DNA of 64,000 bases from an uncultured Opitutales bacterium (lineage in GTDB: Bacteria > Verrucomicrobiota > Verrucomicrobiia > Opitutales > Seribacteraceae), in the NCBI GenBank assembly GCA_943787575.1, contig CALSMY010000015.1, positions 38,436 through 102,435 of the forward strand, given 5' to 3'. The notes beneath the pieces were generated by a model. The model ran no database searches. It was not told where the DNA came from and worked only from the letters and a program-made list of their open reading frames with translations. The stretch's first letter is position 1. Each line of letters starts with the position of its first letter. Shown one piece after another: positions 36,534-44,620 of the stretch. Made by a program: the position numbers and the translations under genes.

Positions 36534-37567
36534 TGAAAAAATATCGTATTGGTATCGTAGGTGCAACCGGAGCGGTTGGCCAAGAAATTATCAAGCTTCT
36601 TGAAAAAAGAGAGTTTCCTGCAAGCGAATTGAGATTGCTTGCTTCCTCCCGCTCTGCGGGGATTGAATTAGAGGCACTTGGGCAGACCCACAAAATTCAA
36701 GAGACTACCCCGGAATCATTTAAGGATTTAGACATTGCGATCTTTAGTGCCGGTTCAGAAAATTCAGTAAAATTTGCACACGAAGCAGTTAAGCGGGATT
36801 GCGTGGCGATTGATAATAGCTCGGCTTTTCGAATGGATCCATCTGTCCCGTTGGTTGTGCCCGAAATTAACCCCCAGGACCTGGATGGGCACCAAGGCAT
36901 TGTAGCTAACCCCAATTGTTCAAGTGCCATTACCCTGATGGCAATCTATCCTTTACACAAAAGATTTGGCCTCAAGAAGTTCTATGCATCCACTTATCAA
37001 GCAGTTTCAGGAGCAGGTGCGATGGGTCCAATCTCTTTGGATCAGGAGGTCACAGAAATGGTTACGGGAGCCCCTCCACCCAACGCGCAACCTTCTAGCT
37101 TCCCGCACCCCATAGCATTTAATTTAATCCCACATGTTGATCAGTTTAGGGAAGATGGCTACACCAAGGAGGAGCTTAAAATGCGAAATGAATCGAGAAA
37201 GATTCTTTCCCTGCCAAGCCTTAGAGTTTCCTGCACTTGTGTTCGAGTACCTGTATATCGTGCCCACTCGATATCAATAAATGCAGAATTCAGTGACAGT
37301 GTAAACCTCCCGGATGCCAAGCAGGCTCTCAGTAACTTCGAGGGCCTTGAGTTTGTTGATAATCCTGAAGAAATGCTCTACCCGATGCCCATCTATTCCT
37401 CCGAAAAGGAAAACTGTCATGTCGGCCGACTGCGGGTTGACCATGCATCTGATAATGGATTAGCGTTATGGGTTACAGGTGACCAACTATGGAAAGGTGC
37501 AGCCCTAAATGCCATCCAGATCGCAGAAGAAATGATTCAACGGAACTGCCTGAGGAAAATCATCTAG
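36533..37567 (+). CDS. asd: Aspartate-semialdehyde dehydrogenase
   Basis: Reduces aspartyl phosphate to aspartate semialdehyde in the lysine, methionine, threonine and diaminopimelate pathways. The 344-residue protein begins KYRIGIVGATGAVGQEI (NADP-binding glycines), has the catalytic cysteine in VANPNCSSAITLMAIYPLHK near residue 128, the SGAGAMG segment, and the substrate-binding histidine region RVPVYRAHSISI. The only plausible start is TTG at 36533, which gives the canonical N-terminus and overlaps the divergent ldt start, leaving no intergenic promoter region. Confidence 0.95.
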   Translation: MKKYRIGIVGATGAVGQEIIKLLEKREFPASELRLLASSRSAGIELEALGQTHKIQETTPESFKDLDIAIFSAGSENSVKFAHEAVKRDCVAIDNSSAFRMDPSVPLVVPEINPQDLDGHQGIVANPNCSSAITLMAIYPLHKRFGLKKFYASTYQAVSGAGAMGPISLDQEVTEMVTGAPPPNAQPSSFPHPIAFNLIPHVDQFREDGYTKEELKMRNESRKILSLPSLRVSCTCVRVPVYRAHSISINAEFSDSVNLPDAKQALSNFEGLEFVDNPEEMLYPMPIYSSEKENCHVGRLRVDHASDNGLALWVTGDQLWKGAALNAIQIAEEMIQRNCLRKII

Positions 37568-37601
37568 CTAAACTTGGCAAGGGATTTGCTACATCCCCTG
37601 C

Positions 37602-38012
37602 ATGGATCCAGTAATAGCAACCGGCTTAGTTAACATTGGTAGTAATATTTTACAGAAAATACTGCCTCCCAATACCCCAAGTGTAGAAGACTCAAAATCA
37701 TCATCTTTTGAGTCCAACCTCAAGGACATCCAAGGTAGTTCGCTTTCTGCCAAAAGTTTAGAAACTCTTCGAGCCGAAATAAAGGATTCTCCCGAACTCC
37801 AGGATTTCTTGTCCCGAAATTCAGGTAATAAAATTTCATTGGATAAACTTTCCGATGGTTCAGTCAGAGTACTTTCCTCCACAGGCGATTTCATGACTCT
37901 GCGACCCGAATCCTCGACTTGTGCAAACGCTAACCAATTTCTAGATAACTCAATTTCCTCAGGTCAAAACCTCAATCCTGACCGTGAAAACTCGGTCATG
38001 CTCATTGGCTAA
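37602..38012 (+). CDS. Uncharacterised protein
   Basis: A 136-residue protein beginning MDPVIATGLVNIGSNILQKILP, an amphipathic N-terminal segment, followed by a serine-rich, low-complexity middle and a compact region (KISLDKLSDGSVRVLSSTGDFMTLRP) that looks like a small beta structure. It is not recognised. It follows asd by 34 bases and precedes the HDOD gene by 40 bases on the same strand, so it may belong to their transcript. The opposite strand is also open for 100 codons but lacks features. Confidence 0.55.
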   Translation: MDPVIATGLVNIGSNILQKILPPNTPSVEDSKSSSFESNLKDIQGSSLSAKSLETLRAEIKDSPELQDFLSRNSGNKISLDKLSDGSVRVLSSTGDFMTLRPESSTCANANQFLDNSISSGQNLNPDRENSVMLIG

Positions 38013-38052
38013 TTTCAACAGGGCATCCCTTTAGCCCGGAAATCATATCTCA

Positions 38053-38943
38053 ATGCATCCTCCATCTGACTTCCTGCTGATTGAGAGGATCAATCAATGC
38101 CCCAAACTTGCATCACTAAGGAGCATTAACGACACGCTTCGATCCTTACTTGAGTCAGAAGATAGTTTTCTTGCCCAAATTGCTGAAGTCATTCGACTGG
38201 ATCCTTCCCTTACCACAAGAGTGTTGGACTTGGTGAACTCGATTTTTTTTGGCAGTAAAGATAACAAGAGAATTAGTGGGGTCGAAGAGGCTTCTATTTT
38301 TCTTGGCCTCAATCGTATTCGTGAATTGCTATTCGCCACTCCAGTTATTGAGGAAATTTTGGAACTTGGTAAAAACGCACCCTCCTTCCCATGGGAAGAA
38401 TTTTGGAAACATAGCATTGGTACAGCCATCCTAACTCGCGAACTTCTGTCCGTACTTAATATAAGCTATGAAGAGGAAGCCGATTATGTGGCAGGCTTGC
38501 TCCATAATTTAGGAATACTCATATTGGCGATCACTTTCCCTGATTTATTTAAGAAAATTTACCTAAAAAAATATGACTCTACAGGGGAATTAATTGATGA
38601 AGAAAACGCCAAGATTGGATGGGGGCACGCAAAGATTGGTGCGTATTATTTATGGAACCATCATATTTCAGATGAAATTGTGGATGCTATTCATTGGCAC
38701 GATCAACCTAAGCAATCGAAGGAAAGTCCGAAGTTGGCAGCAGCCATCCAGGTATCTCAAGCAATTGTTTCCGAACTTGGTTTCACTGGACTAAATAAAT
38801 GTAAAAAGCCAGAAAGCGGATCATACCAAGAACTCGAAGGCTGGGAAATGTTAACAGAAGACCATGAAGACCCAGATGAACTGATCGCATCAATAAACGA
38901 AGCTTCAGAACGATTAAACCAAAGCCTTAACGGTATCTTTTAA
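38053..38943 (+). CDS. HDOD-domain protein
   Basis: A 296-residue protein whose main part is an HDOD domain, an HD-like helical fold used in bacterial signalling but lacking phosphohydrolase metal ligands. Recognised elements are LPLT-like N-terminal KLASLRSINDTLRSLL, IAEVIRLDPSLTTRVLDLVNSIFFG, ASIFLGLNRIRELLF, and YVAGLLHNLGILIL (the HN instead of HD). No output domain is attached. It converges on the MamK-like actin gene 20 bases away. Its role is unknown; HDOD proteins often act in motility, stress or cell-cycle signalling. Confidence 0.88.
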   Translation: MHPPSDFLLIERINQCPKLASLRSINDTLRSLLESEDSFLAQIAEVIRLDPSLTTRVLDLVNSIFFGSKDNKRISGVEEASIFLGLNRIRELLFATPVIEEILELGKNAPSFPWEEFWKHSIGTAILTRELLSVLNISYEEEADYVAGLLHNLGILILAITFPDLFKKIYLKKYDSTGELIDEENAKIGWGHAKIGAYYLWNHHISDEIVDAIHWHDQPKQSKESPKLAAAIQVSQAIVSELGFTGLNKCKKPESGSYQELEGWEMLTEDHEDPDELIASINEASERLNQSLNGIF

Positions 38944-38963
38944 GTAGTTCCTTGATAACCTGA

Positions 38964-40088
38964 TCAGCGAATCCACTGATCCTCTCTTGCGGCTTTAGCC
39001 ACTTTTAGTGCACCAATTGAAACCAAGGGGGAATAATCCTTATCAGACAGACGAACCTCCGGATTTTCATAACCATCGTCCACTAATCGTTGCTGGAGTT
39101 CCTGGTCGATATTTCTGATCCGGCTACCTCCACCAGTGAGGATAATGTTTTGCAGAAGGGAAAAAACAGATTGAGGAGAAGCCGATGAGATTACCTGCTT
39201 TAAGGACTCCGCAATTTCATTAACCAAACGGTTGCAAGCTTCACCCACTTGTTTTCCAATTTCAATTTTCCTAGGTTTCCCCTCGACCGGAACTTTTACT
39301 CTGGCACCTGACTCGGGTTCTCCGGAGTAAGAAAATTCTTCCTTGAATCCACGAATCATGGAAATCGGCAGGTTGACCTCGGGGTAAGCTTCGCGAACTA
39401 ATTGATCCAGAATTACATCCACTTCGTTTCCGCCAAATGGAATGCTTAACAAATCTTGAGGCTTGGGGAAATATCCCTGAATAATACAAAAGTCAGTTGT
39501 ACCTGCCCCAATATCAATAAACAGGGAGTTACTTACAGGATCCTTGTAATCCGAATCCTGAAGGCGCGCTTCATCACGCATCCCTAATGCTGCAAGGAAT
39601 GGCTCGGGAATGAGCAATGAGCCATCAAAAGCAGATTTCGCAGCTGCCTCCAAATTACTTTTTGCCTCTTCATCAGCAACTGCAGGAATTCCGATAACGC
39701 AAAGTGCCTCAGATGCACGCTCCGGATCGACCTGATCACGTAAATACCCAAGAAATGACTTGCTTGCTTCGAGGTCTTGAATAACCCCATCGCTGAGGGG
39801 ATGAACCAAGCGCAAGTGAAGTTGGTTGGACAAAGCATCGTTGCCATGAAGCATGGTCGAGTTCCCGGGCAATATTCCGGCTAAAATGCCTTCTTCGGGA
39901 TAACCCACTACTGTGGGTACGAATATACCGTGATGCTTCTCAGAGCCAGGCTTGCTAAGTTTACTCAGAATACAAGACTCCAAGGTACCAAGATCTAACC
40001 CGAGCGGTAATCTCTTTCTACCCTTAGCCGCTTTGTCATTATCAGGTGCTTCCCCTGATTTACTCTCCACTGTTTCAGAATCACTCAT
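38964..40088 (-). CDS. MamK-like actin family ATPase
   Basis: A 374-residue bacterial actin. Phosphate loop 1 is LGLDLGTLES (29-38), loop 2 is FIDIGAGTTDF (190-200), and the adenosine motif is ILTGGGSRIR (316-325). Beyond these general features it follows MamK specifically: TVVGYP at 59-64, HPLSDGVI at 97-104, CVIGIPA at 130-136, PEPF at 161-164, FKEEFSYSG at 248-256 and LLQNIILTGG at 311-320, recalled from the magnetosome actin of Magnetospirillum. An acidic 27-residue N-terminal extension is unlike MamK. The ATG at 40088 is chosen over TTG at 40094. It lies 23 bases downstream of an acidic partner gene. No magnetosome gene is nearby, so another filament role is likely. Confidence 0.85.
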   Translation of the reverse strand: MSDSETVESKSGEAPDNDKAAKGRKRLPLGLDLGTLESCILSKLSKPGSEKHHGIFVPTVVGYPEEGILAGILPGNSTMLHGNDALSNQLHLRLVHPLSDGVIQDLEASKSFLGYLRDQVDPERASEALCVIGIPAVADEEAKSNLEAAAKSAFDGSLLIPEPFLAALGMRDEARLQDSDYKDPVSNSLFIDIGAGTTDFCIIQGYFPKPQDLLSIPFGGNEVDVILDQLVREAYPEVNLPISMIRGFKEEFSYSGEPESGARVKVPVEGKPRKIEIGKQVGEACNRLVNEIAESLKQVISSASPQSVFSLLQNIILTGGGSRIRNIDQELQQRLVDDGYENPEVRLSDKDYSPLVSIGALKVAKAAREDQWIR

Positions 40089-40111
40089 TCGCAAAAGAAA
40101 ATTTTCAAAGA

Positions 40112-40840
40112 TTATTTTGATTCATACGAGAGAATCTCATCAATCATTTCTTCGATTTCGTCAAACCTCAAACCAGTACCAGAAGGAGGATCCAAGGTCT
40201 TTGGAGATTCATCCTCAACAAATACATCATTAGAAGACGGAGGTTGCCCACCTGTAATTGGGCTAGCTTGGGCAACTTCTTCGTGGCTTATTTCCTCGGG
40301 AATGACATTACTCTCAATGTCACTACCACTCTTTTCTCCAGGTAATTCTTCGGCTGAATCAGATTCATCATCCAGAATGGTTACTGGGTTCTCGACAAGG
40401 GGCTTTGCCTCATCGGGACCAAGGGAACTCGCGGGATCCAGGCGACTTGCATTACTTAAGTTGCTTGAAAGTTGCTCGACCCGAGCAAGGGCATCACTGA
40501 GTTTTTGAACTGCTCCTGTAAGTTGATCCCTCAATGAACCCACCTCATTTCTGACCAAGCCAGCAACCCTGGACTCGAAACGACCAGCGAATAGATCAAA
40601 AGCAACCGCCAATTCATCAGCCCGCCCGGATTCGTCATCAAACATCTCCTTTAATTTGGCCTTCTTTTCAGATGGATCCAAGGAAGTGCTCTTTGCCCAG
40701 TTTACCACCAGACCGGGAATATCATCCCTGAGTACTTCGATAGCCCCATCCTCATCACCGACTAAACGACGAACACATGCACGACGAAATCCGGCCTTTA
40801 AAGCTTCTAGAGGGGATGCAGGGGTGGGAGTTTCAGGCAT
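40112..40840 (-). CDS. Acidic protein with central coiled coil, partner of MamK-like actin
   Basis: A 242-residue protein not recognised as a family. Residues 10-75 are helical and mixed charge (EALKAGFRRACVRRLVGDE). Residues 85-130 form a probable coiled coil (RNEVGSLRDQLTGAVQKLS to EQLSSNLSN). From about 130 to 225 it is strongly acidic and probably disordered, with many Asp, Glu, Ser and Pro. The last 18 residues, RFDEIEEMIDEILSYESK, look like an amphipathic helix that could be a binding motif. It ends 23 bases before the actin gene on the same strand, so a two-gene operon is likely. Filament adaptor or regulator is an inference. Confidence 0.7.
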   Translation of the reverse strand: MPETPTPASPLEALKAGFRRACVRRLVGDEDGAIEVLRDDIPGLVVNWAKSTSLDPSEKKAKLKEMFDDESGRADELAVAFDLFAGRFESRVAGLVRNEVGSLRDQLTGAVQKLSDALARVEQLSSNLSNASRLDPASSLGPDEAKPLVENPVTILDDESDSAEELPGEKSGSDIESNVIPEEISHEEVAQASPITGGQPPSSNDVFVEDESPKTLDPPSGTGLRFDEIEEMIDEILSYESK

Positions 40841-40885
40841 AAGTGGTTAATTTTGCAAATCTGTACAAATAAGGACAACTTAAAT

Positions 40886-41704
40886 CTACCCACTATCTTT
40901 AAAGTTTAATTGATCAGAGACGGATACACATTCTTTAATCTCCTGAATTGAAAGTTTCATTTCTACTTTCAAAAAATGGAGAAAGTCTTCAGGCAAGGGT
41001 GCTGAAAAACAAACACCCGTTTCCATATCCTTCAAATGCCTCCCATGGAGAGCCTGCCGGGACATACCCAAAATATTTGCCCACTCTTTCTGCCAACCAC
41101 TTTCACAAAATTTCAGATAGATTTGTTCATCCCTTCCATATAATTTCTCCCCGACCAAACAATGATCAATCCATTGTGCATGGATTCGGATTTGGTGTTT
41201 TCGACCAGTTAGTGTAGCTACCGAGCAGAAGGTATATCCATTTTTACTCAGTATGGGAGAAAAGATTGTCTCCGCAGACTTTGCCTTCCGGCTATTCCCT
41301 GTCACGCGTTGCTTCACATAGATCTCACTTTCGGGATCTTTGCCCAAAAAAGTGGATACCACCTTTCTTGCAGGTAATTCCCCCTCTAAAATTGCCAAGT
41401 AATTCCTTCGGACTTGTTTTAATTCAACTCCTTTCTGCCAATAACTGGCCGCCTTTTTGTGCTTTGCCAATAATACAACACCGCTTGTCTCGCGATCGAG
41501 TCGGCTGGCAAGGTGAACTGTATCAAGTTGCAGGTATTCTTTAGCTGCTCCCACCAGGCTTGACCAGGGTCCATTCTTCGAGGGGTGACAAACAAGCCAT
41601 CCCGGTTTATCCAAAACGAGAATATTTTCGTCTTCATGCAAGATCCATGAGGAAAAATCATCGATACAGGCCATGGGAGCATCTTGGGAAATGGTCTCGT
41701 TCAT
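40886..41704 (-). CDS. RluA-family pseudouridine synthase (2)
   Basis: A 272-residue pseudouridine synthase. The catalytic motif is ASRLDRETSGVVLLAKHK near residue 67, with the conserved aspartate, and the second signature is TGRKHQIRIHAQ near residue 168. It lacks an N-terminal S4 domain. The start is ATG at 41704. It lies 45 bases upstream of the acidic partner of the actin gene on the same strand, but functional linkage to the cytoskeletal pair is not expected. The target RNA cannot be assigned; it differs clearly from the paralogue at 27578-28345. Confidence 0.9.
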   Translation of the reverse strand: MNETISQDAPMACIDDFSSWILHEDENILVLDKPGWLVCHPSKNGPWSSLVGAAKEYLQLDTVHLASRLDRETSGVVLLAKHKKAASYWQKGVELKQVRRNYLAILEGELPARKVVSTFLGKDPESEIYVKQRVTGNSRKAKSAETIFSPILSKNGYTFCSVATLTGRKHQIRIHAQWIDHCLVGEKLYGRDEQIYLKFCESGWQKEWANILGMSRQALHGRHLKDMETGVCFSAPLPEDFLHFLKVEMKLSIQEIKECVSVSDQLNFKDSG

Positions 41705-41832
41705 GAAATAGAAAAGTAAGCAAAGGAAAAAAAATGAAATAAAATTGGAGAAATTGAATATCCTGTGGTTTTGTAGAGTTTAGACCTGTGCAATTCTGCG
41801 CAAGATTATAACCAAAAAATATAAACGCATAT

Positions 41833-42183
41833 ATGAAGAACAATCTGATCCTATCCGGACTTCATCTCTCCCTTACTGACGCCCACAAAGAAGTGGTTTC
41901 TGCTAAAATGGACAAAATCTTCAAACACGAAGAGAAAATTATCAGGGCGCGTATCGAATTGGAAAGATCCTCCAAATCTTCATCTCATGAAAATGAGTTT
42001 GTAGCCAAAGGACATCTGGAACTCAAAGGAACAACTATCACCATTTCTTCGGCCTCAGACAATATCTTCAAGTCAATCGATGATCTTGTCGAAAAGTTGG
42101 ATCGTGGCTTACGGCGACGATCGAGGTTAAAAAAAGTAAAACGAAAACAATCTTGCCTGCAGGAATTACCCAACGCTGCATAA
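41833..42183 (+). CDS. hpf: Ribosome hibernation-promoting factor family protein
   Basis: A 116-residue protein of the HPF/RaiA (S30AE) family, which binds the 30S subunit in stationary phase and stabilises inactive ribosomes. The domain reads LILSGLHLSLTDAHKEVVSAKMDKIFKHEEKI, then FVAKGHLELKGTTITISSASDNIFKSIDDLVEKLDRGLRR, closely following the family strand-helix order. It is of the short form, without the C-terminal dimerisation domain of long HPF; the basic tail (RSRLKKVKRKQS) probably contacts rRNA. It is followed by a strong terminator, so it is a monocistronic gene. Confidence 0.9.
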   Translation: MKNNLILSGLHLSLTDAHKEVVSAKMDKIFKHEEKIIRARIELERSSKSSSHENEFVAKGHLELKGTTITISSASDNIFKSIDDLVEKLDRGLRRRSRLKKVKRKQSCLQELPNAA

Positions 42184-42206
42184 GCGGCGGCCTGCAATCT
42201 TTATAT

Positions 42207-42234
42207 AGCCCTCCTTTACCGGGAGGGCTTTTTT
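42207..42234 (+). terminator. Intrinsic terminator after hpf
   Basis: AGCCCTCC at 42207-42214 pairs with GGAGGGCT at 42222-42229, with a 7-base loop, followed by six T including the last stem base (42229-42234). A perfect GC-rich stem and T run, 24 bases after the hpf stop. It lies before the convergent CoaC-type gene. Confidence 0.88.
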
Positions 42235-42244
42235 GTGCCCAGCC

Positions 42245-42814
42245 TTAGCTTAGTACTCTAGATACCGCAGAAAGAATAGCTGAAATCGGGGCAAGTTTCC
42301 CAACTCCCTCATACCCACAAGCCAATTCACCTGTAACTGGTTCAATAAAAGTCACACCACGATCAGATAACACGCTGCGGTTTTCAATTGTCGCAGAATG
42401 CTCGTACATTTTTCCATTCATGGCTGGGGCAATTAACACCGGTGCCCTGGTGGCTAAGTAAATGGAGGCAAGCAAATCCGGACACTGACCGTGAGCATAA
42501 TTGGCTAATTGGTTTGCGGTTGCAGGGGCGACCAAAAAAAGATCTGCCTGGTCCGCAAGCTCAATATGCCCAGGCTGCCAGCTTGATTCTTCATTCCACA
42601 ACGAAGAAGCAACCGGATTTCGTGAAAGAGTACCAAGAGTCAAGGGCGTGATAAAACGAGTGGCCGACTCAGTCATTGCAATGAAAATTTCAGCTCCAGC
42701 CTTGCGTAATTCACTGGTTAAATCTGCAGCCTTGTAAGCCGCAATCGATCCGGATACACCCAGCACAATTACTTTTCCGGATAAACTATTAACACCTGTA
42801 AAATCCTCCTCCAT
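42245..42814 (-). CDS. coaC: Flavoprotein, phosphopantothenoylcysteine decarboxylase (CoaC) type
   Basis: A 189-residue HFCD-type flavoprotein that decarboxylates 4'-phosphopantothenoylcysteine in coenzyme A synthesis. Seen are VLGVSGSIAAYKAADLTSEL (FMN-binding), the active-site histidine in PGHIELADQADL, the LVAPATANQLANYAHG block, PAMNGKMYEH, and the ACGYEGVGKLA substrate-recognition segment. In most bacteria CoaC is fused to CoaB (phosphopantothenoylcysteine synthetase); here the reading frame stops after the CoaC part and no coaB is adjacent, so the two are encoded separately. The ATG at 42814 is used rather than TTG at 42823. Confidence 0.88.
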   Translation of the reverse strand: MEEDFTGVNSLSGKVIVLGVSGSIAAYKAADLTSELRKAGAEIFIAMTESATRFITPLTLGTLSRNPVASSLWNEESSWQPGHIELADQADLFLVAPATANQLANYAHGQCPDLLASIYLATRAPVLIAPAMNGKMYEHSATIENRSVLSDRGVTFIEPVTGELACGYEGVGKLAPISAILSAVSRVLS

Positions 42815-42923
42815 AACTAACAACTCAACCTAAAGTAATGTCGATTTCATACAACCACGATCTATAACTATGGATTAACACTTTCCAAGAGACATCAAAA
42901 TCAATAAAGGTATTAGCTTCACT

Positions 42924-44597
42924 ATGCAAAAAAGCCCGATTACCAAATACAAGCCCTGGGGAGTCATCGATCTACCAGATCGGCAATGGCCAAATCGTAT
43001 AATTGAACGTGCACCACAGTGGTGTAGCGTAGATTTGAGGGACGGAAATCAAGCCCTCCCCATACCCATGGGCGTTAAGGAAAAACTCGAACTTTTTAAA
43101 CTCCTTTGCCAAGTCGGATTTGAGCAGATCGAAATTGGATTTCCATCGGCCGCACAAACGGAGTTCGATTTTGCCCGCAAATTAATTGACGAAAAACTCG
43201 TACCCAACGGGGTTGCCCTCCAGGTCTTAACTCAAGCTAGAGAGCACCTGATTCGGAAAAGCTTTGATAGCCTAAGGGGTGCCGAGAAAGCAATCATCCA
43301 TGTTTACAACTCCACATCTCCCTTGCAACGGGAAGTCACCTTCGGGATGTCCAAAGAACAAATTAAACAAATCGCAGTTGAGGGTGTCTGTTTAATTAAA
43401 AAACTGCTTCCCGAACTCCCAGATACTGAAGTTCAATTGGAATACTCACCGGAAAGTTTCTCTGACACCGAAGAAGATTATGCCCTCGAAGTCTGCGAAG
43501 CTGTAATGGAAGCCTGGGAACCAACTGTTAAGAATCCAATCATTTTAAACTTACCAGCCACAGTCGAATTATTTACTCCAAATGTACATGCAGATCAGAT
43601 TGAATGGTTTTGCCGAAATCTTCGTGAACGCGACAAGGCAATCATCAGCTTGCATACCCATAATGATCGAGGAACAGGGACAGCGGCAACCGAGCTTGGT
43701 TTACTCGCCGGGGCAGATCGTGTTGAGGGCACACTATTTGGAAATGGTGAACGTACAGGGAACTTAGATATCGTTACAGTTGCATTAAATATGTACAGCC
43801 AGGGACTACATCCCAACCTTTGCTTCGATGACATCGAGCAGATCCGCGAGGTTTACGAACAAACCACGGGCATGAATGTACATGACCGCCACCCTTATGG
43901 GGGAGACCTTGTATTTACCGCCTTTTCAGGATCCCATCAGGATGCAATCAAGAAAGGCATGGATGCACGTGGCAAAGCCAAAGATGCAGAACAATCCCAT
44001 TGGCGAGTTCCCTACCTGACTATTGACCCAGGTGACATCGGTCGTTCATACGAAGCCATTATTCGCATAAACAGCCAGAGTGGAAAGGGTGGTGTTGCCT
44101 ATGTATTGTCACGGGAATTCGGCCTCGAGCTCCCCAAGCCCATGCACCCGGAAGTTGGCCTCGTTATGAGCGAAAAAGCGGATTCCGAATCACGAGAATT
44201 AGCTGCAGAAGAAATCTATGAAACTTTTAAAAGCGAGTTTTTGGAAAAACAAGATCCCTTGTGCCTGGTTTCCTATGAAACCATTAAAGTTTCAGCAGAT
44301 GAAATCACCTGTGCTGCCACAGTAAAAATAAACAATGAAACTCAAAATATTTCTGGAAGGGGCAACGGTCCGATTAATGCTTTTGTTCATGCACTTGATG
44401 AAGCTGGCTTGAAAGATTTTAAACTTACCGACTACCGCCAGCATTCAATTGGTGGTGGTTCCGCAACTGAATCAGCAGCCTTTATTCAATTACAAACCAA
44501 AGCAGGTCGAGTGGCTTACGGTTGCGGTATTCATGCAAGCATTGAAAAAAGTGGCTTACTCGCCCTGGTGAGTGCTTATAACCGCGTACACCATTAA
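42924..44597 (+). CDS. leuA: 2-isopropylmalate synthase, long (yeast/actinobacterial) type
   Basis: Condenses acetyl-CoA with 2-ketoisovalerate, the first step of leucine synthesis. The 557-residue protein opens KYKPWGVIDLPDRQWPNRII, then the catalytic RDGNQAL signature (AP-QWCSVDLRDGNQA), and has the HTHNDRGTGTAATELG metal-ligand block and GNGERTGNLDIVTVALN. The C-terminal regulatory LeuA dimer domain follows (about 430-557), with GRGNGPINAFVHAL. Size and N-terminus place it in the LeuA2 group (TIGR00970 type). No other leu gene is adjacent. No leader peptide was recognised upstream, so how it is regulated is not visible. Confidence 0.95.
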   Translation: MQKSPITKYKPWGVIDLPDRQWPNRIIERAPQWCSVDLRDGNQALPIPMGVKEKLELFKLLCQVGFEQIEIGFPSAAQTEFDFARKLIDEKLVPNGVALQVLTQAREHLIRKSFDSLRGAEKAIIHVYNSTSPLQREVTFGMSKEQIKQIAVEGVCLIKKLLPELPDTEVQLEYSPESFSDTEEDYALEVCEAVMEAWEPTVKNPIILNLPATVELFTPNVHADQIEWFCRNLRERDKAIISLHTHNDRGTGTAATELGLLAGADRVEGTLFGNGERTGNLDIVTVALNMYSQGLHPNLCFDDIEQIREVYEQTTGMNVHDRHPYGGDLVFTAFSGSHQDAIKKGMDARGKAKDAEQSHWRVPYLTIDPGDIGRSYEAIIRINSQSGKGGVAYVLSREFGLELPKPMHPEVGLVMSEKADSESRELAAEEIYETFKSEFLEKQDPLCLVSYETIKVSADEITCAATVKINNETQNISGRGNGPINAFVHALDEAGLKDFKLTDYRQHSIGGGSATESAAFIQLQTKAGRVAYGCGIHASIEKSGLLALVSAYNRVHH

Positions 44598-44620
44598 ATT
44601 TGGCGAAGGTGAACAAGATC

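Noticed and set aside
40886..41704. The pseudouridine synthase as a third member of the actin cassette
   Set aside because: It is on the same strand and close, but it is an ordinary RluA-type enzyme with no expected link to filaments.
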